From: ZC4RG30 sp046047615
Lineage (GTDB): Bacteria; Pseudomonadota; Gammaproteobacteria; Steroidobacterales; Steroidobacteraceae
Direction of reading: 5' to 3'
Assembly: GCA_046047615.1 (NCBI GenBank)
Contig: JBJOHO010000041.1
Location: 1 to 41,499 of the forward strand
DNA length: 41,499 nucleotides
Of the stretch, positions 10,190-17,105 are shown piece by piece. Made by a program: the position numbers and the translations under genes. Numbering within the stretch: position 1 is the stretch's first letter; each line of letters starts with the position of its first letter. The notes beneath the pieces were generated by a model. The model was not told where the DNA came from. It worked only from the letters and a program-made list of their open reading frames with translations, and searched no databases.

Positions 10190-10267
10190 ACAGGTTCATG
10201 ACCGGCACCGGGCCGTAACCTGTTTGCAACCGTTGGTCGATAAACCTGTCGTGTTCAGAACCAACGG
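10190..10267. promoter_or_regulatory. Divergent intergenic region with repeated AACCTGT boxes and an inverted repeat
   Basis: Three copies of one heptamer occur in 60 bp: ACAGGTT (10190-10196, reverse orientation), AACCTGT (10217-10223) and AACCTGT (10243-10249). The first two form a perfect inverted repeat with a 20-nt gap. A separate perfect 8-bp inverted repeat, CCGTTGGT (10230-10237) and ACCAACGG (10260-10267), ends at the ribosome binding site of the DUF962-like gene. These could be operator half-sites for a regulator controlling both divergent genes, plus a leader hairpin. No regulator is identified. Confidence 0.35.
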
Positions 10268-10277
10268 AGCCGATGTC

Positions 10278-10886
10278 ATGTCTGGATTCATGGAGGCGCT
10301 GCGGGTGCAGCGCTGGGATGACCACCGCTACTACCACCACAGCCGCATCAACCAGTCGCTGCACTTGCTCAGCGCGCTGAGCTTTCTCGCCGCCTACGCG
10401 CTGCTGCCGGTCAATCCGGCCGCCTCCGGGCTGCTGGCCTGGCTGGTGTCCATGGTGTCGCGCCAGGCGGGCCATTTCTTCTTCGAGCCGAAGGGCTACG
10501 ACCATATCAACCAGGCGACCCACGAGCACAAGGAATACATCAAGGTCGGCTACAACCTGCGCCGCAAGGTGGTGCTCATGGCCATCTGGGCGGCCTCGCC
10601 CTTCGTGATGCTCGTCGAGCCGTCATTCTTCGGCATGCTGCCGCCGGCCGCGGACCTGCCCTCCTACGCCGAGAACGTCGGCCTGGTGTGGCTGGCCATC
10701 GGCCTTGGCGGTCTGCTGTTCCGGACCATCCACCTGATGTTCCTGTTCGACGTGCAGACGGGACTGGTCTGGGCGACGAAGATCGTGACCGACCCGTTCC
10801 ACGACGTCATGCTCTACCACAAGGCGCCGTTGGCGCTGCTGCGTGGCGAGCTGATCGATCCGGATCACGCCCGCCATCGGGCCTGA
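10278..10886 (+). CDS. Membrane protein resembling the DUF962/Mpo1 family
   Basis: A 202-residue protein with about four hydrophobic segments. Near the N-terminus DHRYYHHSRINQSLHLL (residues 15-31) has the H-x4-N-x3-H spacing of DUF962, and RQAGHFFFEPKGYDH (62-76) resembles its G-H-x3-E signature. Further histidines follow at 82 and 84. Yeast Mpo1, the characterised member, is an Fe(II) dioxygenase acting on 2-hydroxy fatty acids during phytosphingosine breakdown, so a lipid-oxidation role is possible. The match is by motif only and much of the protein is divergent. ATG 10278 has CGGAG 8-9 nt upstream. Its 3' end overlaps the aminotransferase gene by 22 bp in convergent orientation. Confidence 0.6.
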   Translation: MSGFMEALRVQRWDDHRYYHHSRINQSLHLLSALSFLAAYALLPVNPAASGLLAWLVSMVSRQAGHFFFEPKGYDHINQATHEHKEYIKVGYNLRRKVVLMAIWAASPFVMLVEPSFFGMLPPAADLPSYAENVGLVWLAIGLGGLLFRTIHLMFLFDVQTGLVWATKIVTDPFHDVMLYHKAPLALLRGELIDPDHARHRA

Positions 10887-12520
10887 AGCATCTCCTTGAG
10901 GATCTGCCGCCTGATCGCCTTGTCGGTCAGGCGGCCATCGTGCCAGAACCAGCCGTCCGCGAGCATTTCGCGGGCGGCCGCCACGAAGCGGCGGGCAACC
11001 TCGTCGAAGTCGGCCTGGGTGTAGTTCAGCGAGAAGATGAAGCGGCCGCTGCCGACCCAACTCAGCGCCAGACCCTGCGCCCTGAGGTAATACTGGAGCA
11101 TCCAGTTGTAGCGCCCCGGCCGGGTGAAGTTCACGGTCCAGACCGTCGTCATCGCGACAACGCTCACTGGAACCGATGCCGCCATCAACTGCGCGTTCAA
11201 TGCGGCCGCCCGGCCGTGCCAGGTCTCATCGAGACCGATGTAGAGTCCGGCCGCCGTATCGGTTTCCATGAACCTGAGGAATTCGTCCATGGCACCCATC
11301 ACGTAGGGATGGGAGTTGAAGGTGCCCCGCGCAAAGCAGATGTCGGCTGGACGGTCTTCGCGGTAGCGCTGCATGAGGCGGCGTGTGCCGCAGACCACGC
11401 CCACCGGCAATCCGCCCCCAAGTGTCTTGCCATAGGTGACGAGGTCGGCCTTCACGCCGAAATACTCCTGCGCGCCACCGCGGGCGAGACGGAAGCCGAG
11501 GAACACTTCATCGAGGATGAAGACAATGCCCCGGCGCGTGCAGACCTCACGCAGCCGCCGCAACCACTGCGTGTAGGCCTCGCGGTCGTAGGCGGCGCGG
11601 CGCGAACTGTCCACCAGTTGGGAGTCCCCCGGCGCGTTGGCGTTCGGGTGCAGCGCCTGCAGCGGGTTGACGAGCACGCAGGCAATGTCCTTGCGCCCCT
11701 CCAGGACCTTCAGTGTGCGCTCGCTCATGTCCGACAAGGTCAGGGTGTCGGGCTCGTTGTGCGGGTTGCCGACACCCGGCTGCACTTCTCCCCACCAGCC
11801 ATGGTAGGCGCCACAGAAGCGCACGATCCGGCGGCGGCCCGTGTGGTAGCGCGCAAGGCGCACGGCCTGCATCACCGCCTCCGTGCCGGACATGTGGAAG
11901 GACACATCGTCCAGGCCCGAGATCGCCTTGAGCCGTCGCACGTTGTCGACGACCACCGGGTGGAAGGGTCCGAGCACAGGGCCCAGCGCTTCCACGGCGC
12001 GTGATCCGCGCTCGATGCACTGGCGGTAGAAGTCCACGCCCAGCAGGTTCACGCCATAGGAACCCGTCAGGTCATAGAAGCGGTTGCCGTCCAGATCGGT
12101 CACCTGCACGCCATCCGCGGACTGCAGCAGCCCGCCACCCTTGAGTTCGCGGCGCACTTTCTCGCGGAACTGGAACGGCACGCGATAGCGCGCCGTGAAG
12201 CGCACGTCGGGCACGCCGTCTTCCAGTCCGGCCCCGGCGGCCACGGTGGCGGCGAAGCGCTCCTTGTACAGCACGGCCAGGCGCCCGAATCCGGCGCGGC
12301 GTTGGGCGATGATGTCTTCCGGCGCGTTGTCACACGAGAAGAACATGTCGTCCCCATACTCGTAGAAAGGGACTTGCTTTGCGAACCGCCGCGACCAGCG
12401 GGAATGGCCCGCCAACGAGCGGTGCTTGGCACGCGACAGTTCCAGGCGGCGCCATGCCCTTGGCCCCAGCAGGGCGGCGGCAACGGCAGCGGCGATGGCA
12501 GGCAGGACAATTGTTTCCAC
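10865..12520 (-). CDS. Class III PLP-dependent aminotransferase with N-terminal membrane anchor
   Basis: A 551-residue fold-type I enzyme of the glutamate-1-semialdehyde-aminomutase-like branch. Cofactor motifs are SGTEAVMQAVRLAR (211-224), FCGAYHGWWGE (235-245), DEVFLGFR (337-344) and YGKTLGGGLP (363-372), where K365 should bind PLP. It is about 120 residues longer than HemL: residues 4-20 form a hydrophobic segment (IVLPAIAAAVAAALL), suggesting inner-membrane attachment with the enzyme in the cytosol. The GTG start at 12520 is well supported by a perfect GGAGGT 8 nt upstream; longer upstream readings run antisense to psd. It is divergent from psd with only 48 bp between starts. HemL function is unlikely given the length, and the substrate is unknown. 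Confidence 0.8.
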   Translation of the reverse strand: METIVLPAIAAAVAAALLGPRAWRRLELSRAKHRSLAGHSRWSRRFAKQVPFYEYGDDMFFSCDNAPEDIIAQRRAGFGRLAVLYKERFAATVAAGAGLEDGVPDVRFTARYRVPFQFREKVRRELKGGGLLQSADGVQVTDLDGNRFYDLTGSYGVNLLGVDFYRQCIERGSRAVEALGPVLGPFHPVVVDNVRRLKAISGLDDVSFHMSGTEAVMQAVRLARYHTGRRRIVRFCGAYHGWWGEVQPGVGNPHNEPDTLTLSDMSERTLKVLEGRKDIACVLVNPLQALHPNANAPGDSQLVDSSRRAAYDREAYTQWLRRLREVCTRRGIVFILDEVFLGFRLARGGAQEYFGVKADLVTYGKTLGGGLPVGVVCGTRRLMQRYREDRPADICFARGTFNSHPYVMGAMDEFLRFMETDTAAGLYIGLDETWHGRAAALNAQLMAASVPVSVVAMTTVWTVNFTRPGRYNWMLQYYLRAQGLALSWVGSGRFIFSLNYTQADFDEVARRFVAAAREMLADGWFWHDGRLTDKAIRRQILKEMLQARWRA

Positions 12521-12568
12521 GGCAGGTGACCTCCGTGGACCACGATATTTCAGCGAGGTTTCGCAGTG

Positions 12569-13444
12569 ATGACGAGCACAAGCATCACCTTCCCCGATCG
12601 CGTGCGCGACGCCGCCAACTTCCTGATGACCAACCGGCTGCCGCGGCGCCAACTGACGCGGCTGTTCGGCTGGTACAGCAAGCTGGAGCAGCCCTGGGTG
12701 GCACAGCCCTCGCTGGCGCTCTGGCGGCGCGTTGCCGACCTGCACCTCGAGGAGGCTGAACAGCAGCAGTTCCGCAGTCTGCACGAGTGTTTCGTCCGCC
12801 GCCTGAAGCCCGGCGCGAGGCCGCTGTGCACGGATGCGGACACGCTCTGCAGCCCCAGCGACGCCATCATCGGCGCCTGCGGCACGGTCCGCGAGGGGCA
12901 GGTCCTGCAAGTGAAGGGGCAAGCCTATCCGCTGGCGGATCTGCTGCTGGACGATGGGCTGGCACGCCGCCACGAGGGCGGACTGTTCATCACGCTGCGG
13001 CTCACGTCGAGCATGTACCACCGCTTCCATGCGCCCTGCGACCTGCAGATCCAGCGCGTCACGCACATCCCCGGCGACATGTGGAACGTGAATCCCCCCG
13101 CGCTGGCCCGCGTGCCCAGCCTGTTCTGCCGCAACGAACGTGCCGTCATCCGCGTGCGCTGCCAGCCGGGCGGCGAGCCGCTGACGCTGGTGCCTGTGGC
13201 GGCCATCCTGGTGGCTAGCCTGCGCCTGCACTGCATCAATGCGCTGCTGGGCCAGGCTTACGAGGGGCCCCGTGACATTCCGTGCAATGCGGGCGTGTCA
13301 CGTGGCGAGGAAATGGGGTGGTTCGAGCATGGCTCGACCATCATCATGCTGGCGCCGCGCGGCTGGCAGCTCGCGCCGGGCCTGGCCACCGGCATGCGGA
13401 TCCGCATGGGAGAGGCGCTGGTCAAGACTGCGGCGGGGGCCTGA
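12569..13444 (+). CDS. psd: Phosphatidylserine decarboxylase proenzyme
   Basis: Makes phosphatidylethanolamine from phosphatidylserine at the inner membrane. The 291-residue product shows the conserved core YHRFHAPCD (about residues 147-155) with the catalytic histidines, and near the C-terminus GWFEHGSTII. Self-cleavage between Gly and Ser of this GST motif creates the pyruvoyl cofactor; the family usually has LGST, here HGST. Start is ATG 12569 with GCGAGG upstream; the preceding codon is GTG and could also serve. It is divergent from the class III aminotransferase and convergent with a PAP2 phosphatase, giving a phospholipid-metabolism neighbourhood. Confidence 0.9.
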   Translation: MTSTSITFPDRVRDAANFLMTNRLPRRQLTRLFGWYSKLEQPWVAQPSLALWRRVADLHLEEAEQQQFRSLHECFVRRLKPGARPLCTDADTLCSPSDAIIGACGTVREGQVLQVKGQAYPLADLLLDDGLARRHEGGLFITLRLTSSMYHRFHAPCDLQIQRVTHIPGDMWNVNPPALARVPSLFCRNERAVIRVRCQPGGEPLTLVPVAAILVASLRLHCINALLGQAYEGPRDIPCNAGVSRGEEMGWFEHGSTIIMLAPRGWQLAPGLATGMRIRMGEALVKTAAGA

Positions 13445-13448
13445 CGGC

Positions 13449-13464
13449 CCCGCCGCCCGGCGGG
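13449..13464. terminator. Short GC hairpin between convergent psd and PAP2 genes
   Basis: CCCGCCG (13449-13455) and CGGCGGG (13458-13464) form a 7-bp perfect stem in the 20-bp gap between the two stop codons. No U-tract follows on either strand, so it is not a classical intrinsic terminator, but its position suits a bidirectional stop or mRNA 3' end. Confidence 0.45.
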
Positions 13465-14022
13465 TCAGATGGGCATCAGGGTAAGCGCGGTACGCGCCAC
13501 CGCATAGCCGATGGCACCGCCCACGAGCACGTCGCTCAGGTAGTGCAGGCCCAGCACAACCCGGGACAGCGCGATCAGCACCGCCAGCGGCACCAGCACC
13601 CAGGCGAGCACCGGGAAGGCGCTGCAGGCCAGGACCGAGAAGCCCACCGCGTGCAAGGTATGGCCGGACGGGAAACTGAAACGGTCCAGCGGAACGCCGG
13701 CGCGCTGGATGCTGCTGTGGGTGATGAACGGGCGCTCGCGCACGAAGCGGTGCTTCAGCCAGCGGTAGAGCAGCAACCCGCCGATGCCCGACAGCGCCAT
13801 CTGTGCGGCCACGGCGCCTCCCGTGCGCCCGCCGAACAGGGCGATGACGGCGATGAGCGCGTACCAGACGACACCATCGCCGAGACGGCTCGCCACCTGG
13901 AAGAGGCGCCGCAGGCCGACGCGGTGGATGATCGCGTTGAAGCATCGGCACAGCGCAAGCTCGCGCTGGTCAAGCCGGGCCAGGATCACTGCAGAGCGGG
14001 ACAGCGTGTTGGCGGGTTCCAT
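13465..14022 (-). CDS. PAP2-family membrane phosphatase
   Basis: A 185-residue integral membrane phosphatase with the three PAP2 signature parts in order: K-x6-RP in KHRFVRERP, PSGH in FSFPSGHTLHAVG, and SR-x5-H-x3-D in SRVVLGLHYLSDV. Members dephosphorylate phosphatidate, undecaprenyl pyrophosphate, phosphatidylglycerophosphate or lipid A; the substrate here is unknown. ATG 14022 begins a typical sequence, but its ribosome binding site is poor and an in-frame start upstream cannot be excluded. It lies 56 bp downstream of the LpxH-like gene on the same strand, so both are probably one transcription unit. Confidence 0.85.
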   Translation of the reverse strand: MEPANTLSRSAVILARLDQRELALCRCFNAIIHRVGLRRLFQVASRLGDGVVWYALIAVIALFGGRTGGAVAAQMALSGIGGLLLYRWLKHRFVRERPFITHSSIQRAGVPLDRFSFPSGHTLHAVGFSVLACSAFPVLAWVLVPLAVLIALSRVVLGLHYLSDVLVGGAIGYAVARTALTLMPI

Positions 14023-14078
14023 GAAGGTGATGCTGCCGGGTCTGTGCTGCAGTGACGTGACAGCCGTGCTGCCGCCCG

Positions 14079-14870
14079 TCAGGCCGCGCGCGGCAACCGC
14101 ACGCCATCGGTCTTCACTGCCGGAACGTCTGCCTGAAGTTCCGCCGCGTGCCACAGCTCCAGCTCGCCGGCATGCGTTTCCACCAGCGCCGTGCAGTGCT
14201 CCACCCAGTCGCCGTCATTGCAGTAGAGGGTTCCCTCGTACGCCGTGATGGCCGGGTGGTGGATGTGGCCGCAAACCACACCGTCGAAGCCGCGCTCGCG
14301 GGCCATCTGCGCTGCCGCATACTCGAACCGGGCAATGTGGCGCCGCGCATTGGGGACGCGCGACTTGAGGAACCGGGCCAGCGACCAGTGGCGCAACCGC
14401 AGGGCCTTGCGCAGCAGGTTGTGGTAATGGCACAGCCGCAGCACTGCGTCGTAGGCGGCGCCGCCCAACCATGAGACCCAGCGGCTCACCTGCACCACGC
14501 CGTCGAGACGGTCGCCGTGCATCACCAGCAGCTTCAATCCGCGGCTGGTCGTATGCACGTACTCCTCGTGCACCTCCAGCTTGCCGAAGATGTTTTCGCA
14601 CAGCCCGCGCATCAGCCCATCATGGTTGCCCGGGATGTAGACCACCCGCGTTCCACGGCGCGCCTTGGAGAGGATCTTGCGCAGGACGTCGTTGTGGGAC
14701 TGCGGCCAGTAGATGCCCCGCTTGAGTGCCCACAGGTCGATGATGTCGCCGACGAGCACCAGCTCCTGCATGTCCGTGCGGTCGAGGAAGGCCAGCACGT
14801 CCTCGGCGCGGCACTCGCGCGAGCCGAGGTGGATGTCGGAAAGGAAGGCGGTTTTGACCGTATGGCGCAT
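14079..14870 (-). CDS. Metallophosphoesterase, LpxH-like (UDP-2,3-diacylglucosamine diphosphatase family)
   Basis: A 263-residue binuclear-metal phosphoesterase. Metal ligands appear in the family order: SDIHLG, VGDIIDLW, PGNHDG, VMHGD and CGHIHHP. LpxH homologues hydrolyse UDP-2,3-diacylglucosamine to lipid X in lipid A synthesis at the cytoplasmic face of the inner membrane. The size and IDLW motif fit COG2908, but several subfamilies exist and a second LpxH elsewhere cannot be ruled out. ATG 14870 has GGAGAAGGG upstream. It leads a two-gene unit with the PAP2 phosphatase and is divergent from proteorhodopsin. Confidence 0.75.
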   Translation of the reverse strand: MRHTVKTAFLSDIHLGSRECRAEDVLAFLDRTDMQELVLVGDIIDLWALKRGIYWPQSHNDVLRKILSKARRGTRVVYIPGNHDGLMRGLCENIFGKLEVHEEYVHTTSRGLKLLVMHGDRLDGVVQVSRWVSWLGGAAYDAVLRLCHYHNLLRKALRLRHWSLARFLKSRVPNARRHIARFEYAAAQMARERGFDGVVCGHIHHPAITAYEGTLYCNDGDWVEHCTALVETHAGELELWHAAELQADVPAVKTDGVRLPRAA

Positions 14871-15319
14871 CGGCCCTTCTCCGGGATTGGCTGCCGGAAG
14901 GCTTGCACCGTGTCATTGCATGGCGGCTGCAACGGTATTTCGGGGATGTTTCATATGAGCAACGCGGCAGAGAATGGACCAGCATGGGTGGATACCCGGC
15001 AACAGGCTGTTGCTTGTGTCCAAATGTGTCACGTTCCGCGTTGCGAGCGCGCCCGGGCCCGAGAGGCGGCCGCACACATGCGCCTCAACATATGTCGCTG
15101 GATTTTCAGCAGGAACTGTCGTGCGCACGTGCCAGGCGCATGCACGAAACGGGACTCCAGATACGATCCGTTCCGGCTTCTATATTACTGGCAACGAATT
15201 GTAACGCGATGGCAGAGCGGCAAGGCCAGGGGCTAAGGTCAATCTGCCGCAGCGAACGGGGGCGTTGCCTCGGCAGCCGTGGCACGTGTCGATCCATCAT
15301 TCTCAGGGAGTCTTCACCC
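14871..15319. promoter_or_regulatory. 449-bp regulatory region upstream of proteorhodopsin
   Basis: No gene is supported here and the AT content is higher than in the flanks. It contains a direct repeat of TGTGTC with a 10-bp period (15015-15020 and 15025-15030), an E-box-like CACGTG near 15283, a TATATT at 15181-15186 that could be a -10 box, and an inverted repeat GAGGCG/CGCCTC (15063-15068, 15081-15086). No -35 box near the TATATT is convincing, so the promoter is only a candidate. It would leave a leader of about 125 nt before the rhodopsin ATG. Confidence 0.4.
15244..15276 (+). promoter_or_regulatory. Predicted hairpin in the proteorhodopsin mRNA leader
   Basis: CTGCCG (15244-15249) pairs with CGGCAG (15271-15276). 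Inside, GC (15252-15253) pairs with GC (15267-15268) and AACG (15255-15258) with CGTT (15263-15266), closing a GGGG loop. This gives 12 pairs with small internal mismatches, ending about 30 nt before the AGGGAG ribosome binding site. It could protect the 5' end or modulate translation. Base pairing was found by eye. Confidence 0.4.
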
Positions 15320-16108
15320 ATGGTCCGCAAGTCCACCTCACGGGGCCTCGTGGGCGCCCTCGTCGCCGCTGCAGCGTTGCTGCCCGGCACGGCAAGCGCC
15401 GCTGATGTTGTCCTCCGTTCCGACGACTTCGTCGGCATATCGTTCTGGCTGATCTCGATGGCGCTGGTCGCGTCAACGGCCTTCTTCTTCCTCGAGACGC
15501 AGCGCGTCGCAGGCAAGTGGAAGACGTCGCTGACCGTGTCCGGCCTGGTGACGCTGGTCGCCGCCGTGCACTACTTCTACATGCGCGAAGTGTGGGTCAC
15601 CACGGGCGAGACGCCCACCGTGTACCGCTACATCGACTGGCTGATCACGGTGCCGTTGCTGATGGTCGAGTTCTACCTGATCCTCGCGGCCATCACGAAG
15701 GTGCCCGGCGGCGTCTTCTGGCGCCTGATGATCGGTACGTTCGTCATGCTCGTTGGCGGCTATCTGGGCGAAGCCGGCTACATGGCAGCGATGCCTGCCT
15801 TCATCATCGGCATGATCGGCTGGGCGTACATCCTGTACGAAATCTTCCTCGGCCAGACCGGCAAGATCAGCGCCGAAAAGGCCCCCCAGTCCGTGCAGTC
15901 CGCTTTCAGCCTGATGCGCTGGATCGTGACGATCGGCTGGGCGATCTACCCGATCGGCTACTTCGCCGGTTATCTGATGGGCGGCAGCCCTGCCGACTCG
16001 GCAGACGCGCTGAACGTCATCTACAACCTCGCCGACGTGGTCAACAAGATCGCCTTCGGCGTGATCATCTGGACCGTTGCGGTCGCGGAAACCGACGCGG
16101 CCAAGTAA
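15320..16108 (+). CDS. Proteorhodopsin, green-type light-driven proton pump
   Basis: Seven-helix inner-membrane rhodopsin that exports protons under light using retinal. The 262-residue product starts with a cleavable signal peptide (MVRKSTSRG..., probable cleavage after GTASA). Helix C holds RYIDWLITVPLL: D106 (acceptor, D97 in eBAC31A08 numbering), T110 and E117 (donor, E108), the DTE set of outward proton pumps. L114 sits at the spectral-tuning site (position 105), where Leu gives green and Gln blue absorption. H84 matches H75. In helix G, NLADVVNKIAFG gives D239 and the retinal Schiff-base lysine K243. ATG 15320 has AGGGAG upstream. It heads a retinal-synthesis gene set and is separated from crtE by a perfect hairpin. 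Confidence 0.97.
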   Translation: MVRKSTSRGLVGALVAAAALLPGTASAADVVLRSDDFVGISFWLISMALVASTAFFFLETQRVAGKWKTSLTVSGLVTLVAAVHYFYMREVWVTTGETPTVYRYIDWLITVPLLMVEFYLILAAITKVPGGVFWRLMIGTFVMLVGGYLGEAGYMAAMPAFIIGMIGWAYILYEIFLGQTGKISAEKAPQSVQSAFSLMRWIVTIGWAIYPIGYFAGYLMGGSPADSADALNVIYNLADVVNKIAFGVIIWTVAVAETDAAK

Positions 16109-16119
16109 CCGCCGTCGAT

Positions 16120-16154
16120 GCGGTGGTGCCGTACCGCTGGGGCGGCACCACCGC
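16120..16154 (+). terminator. Perfect 12-bp hairpin between proteorhodopsin and crtE
   Basis: GCGGTGGTGCCG (16120-16131) and CGGCACCACCGC (16143-16154) are exact inverted repeats with an 11-nt loop, starting 11 nt after the rhodopsin stop. The following bases (GAATGACAAG) contain no U-tract. It may be a partial terminator/attenuator or a 3'-end stabiliser set free by RNase processing, allowing rhodopsin mRNA to exceed that of the biosynthetic genes. Confidence 0.65.
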
Positions 16155-16187
16155 GAATGACAAGTTCAGGCGCCAGAGGGGGCAGCC

Positions 16188-17105
16188 ATGGACGGAACCG
16201 TGCATCAAGCCGCCGGACGTCGCAGCCGGCAAACACTTCCGCCCGACCAGATCGACATCGAGCGCGCCATCCTCGCCTCGATCCTGGACGGCGCAAGACT
16301 CAACGGGCCAGCGCCATCGAGCCTGGATGCGGCCCATGAAGCCGCGGTCTACCATCTTTCAACAGGCGGCGAGCGCACGCGCGGCCGCCTCGCGCTCCTT
16401 GCCGGTGCCGCGTTGGGACTGGACCGGGGCACGGTACTGGCCTTGGCCGCCGCGGCAGAATTGCTGCACAACGCGTCGCTGATCCACGACGATGTCCAGG
16501 ACCGCAGCAGCCAGCGGCGCGGCAGACCATCGGTGTGGGTGCTGTATGGCACCGGGGTCGCATTGTGCGCGGGTGACCTGCTGATCTCCTGCGCGTACCG
16601 CGCCTTGTGCCGCGACGTGCCCCCCATGCTGCTTCCCACGCTCATCGACCTGTGCCACCTCGCTGTTGCGGAGGCTATCCGCGGCCAGTGCGGCGACCTT
16701 ACCGAGGGTCAGTCCCACTGCTCCATTGCGGTCTACCGCGAGATCGCCGGCGCCAAGAGTGGCGCGTTGCTGGCCCTGCCACTGCAGTTGGCCATCGCTG
16801 CGGCTGAGCTGCCGGCGCGACAGGTTGCGCTGGCGCACGAGATTGGCCTGCTGCTCGCCACGGCGTACCAGATCGTTGATGATCTCGAGGACTGTGCATC
16901 TGACAGCGGCGAGGACGGCAGTGCTGGTTCGCTCAATGTCGTCCGTGTCTTCCAGGCAGGCGGGCACGGGGTTGCCGCCGGGCAGATGGCACGCAAGTTG
17001 GCGCGCGAGTGCTTGGAGCAGGCCGCGCAACTGACGCTGCAGATGCCGGCTGCGCTGCAAGTGAGCGTCTCCTCGATCTCAGGCCGGCTCGCAGGGAAGC
17101 TGTGA
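16188..17105 (+). CDS. crtE: Geranylgeranyl diphosphate synthase
   Basis: Condenses FPP (or shorter allylic diphosphates) with IPP to C20 GGPP. The 305-residue protein is a trans-prenyltransferase: the first aspartate-rich motif is in LIHDDVQD (DD-x2-D) and the second in YQIVDDLEDC. The GGERTRGRLALLAG stretch corresponds to the substrate-binding GGKRxRP region, with the lysine replaced. The ATG is preceded by a strong GAGGGGG at about 7 nt spacing. The stop overlaps the GTG start of crtI. Its place in the carotenoid cluster distinguishes it from the housekeeping ispA/ispB enzymes. Confidence 0.92.
   Translation: MDGTVHQAAGRRSRQTLPPDQIDIERAILASILDGARLNGPAPSSLDAAHEAAVYHLSTGGERTRGRLALLAGAALGLDRGTVLALAAAAELLHNASLIHDDVQDRSSQRRGRPSVWVLYGTGVALCAGDLLISCAYRALCRDVPPMLLPTLIDLCHLAVAEAIRGQCGDLTEGQSHCSIAVYREIAGAKSGALLALPLQLAIAAAELPARQVALAHEIGLLLATAYQIVDDLEDCASDSGEDGSAGSLNVVRVFQAGGHGVAAGQMARKLARECLEQAAQLTLQMPAALQVSVSSISGRLAGKL

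Noticed and set aside
12521..13231. Upstream extension of the aminotransferase frame, giving a product of nearly 790 residues
   Set aside because: The extension is antisense to psd, which has its own catalytic motifs, and a perfect GGAGGT marks the GTG at 12520.
15320..16108. Sodium- or chloride-pumping rhodopsin, or sensory rhodopsin
   Set aside because: The helix C motif is DTE, with no NDQ or NTQ set, and no transducer gene is adjacent.
16120..16154. Calling this hairpin a strong Rho-independent terminator
   Set aside because: No U-tract follows and the crt genes downstream lack an obvious promoter of their own, so partial termination or processing is the safer reading.
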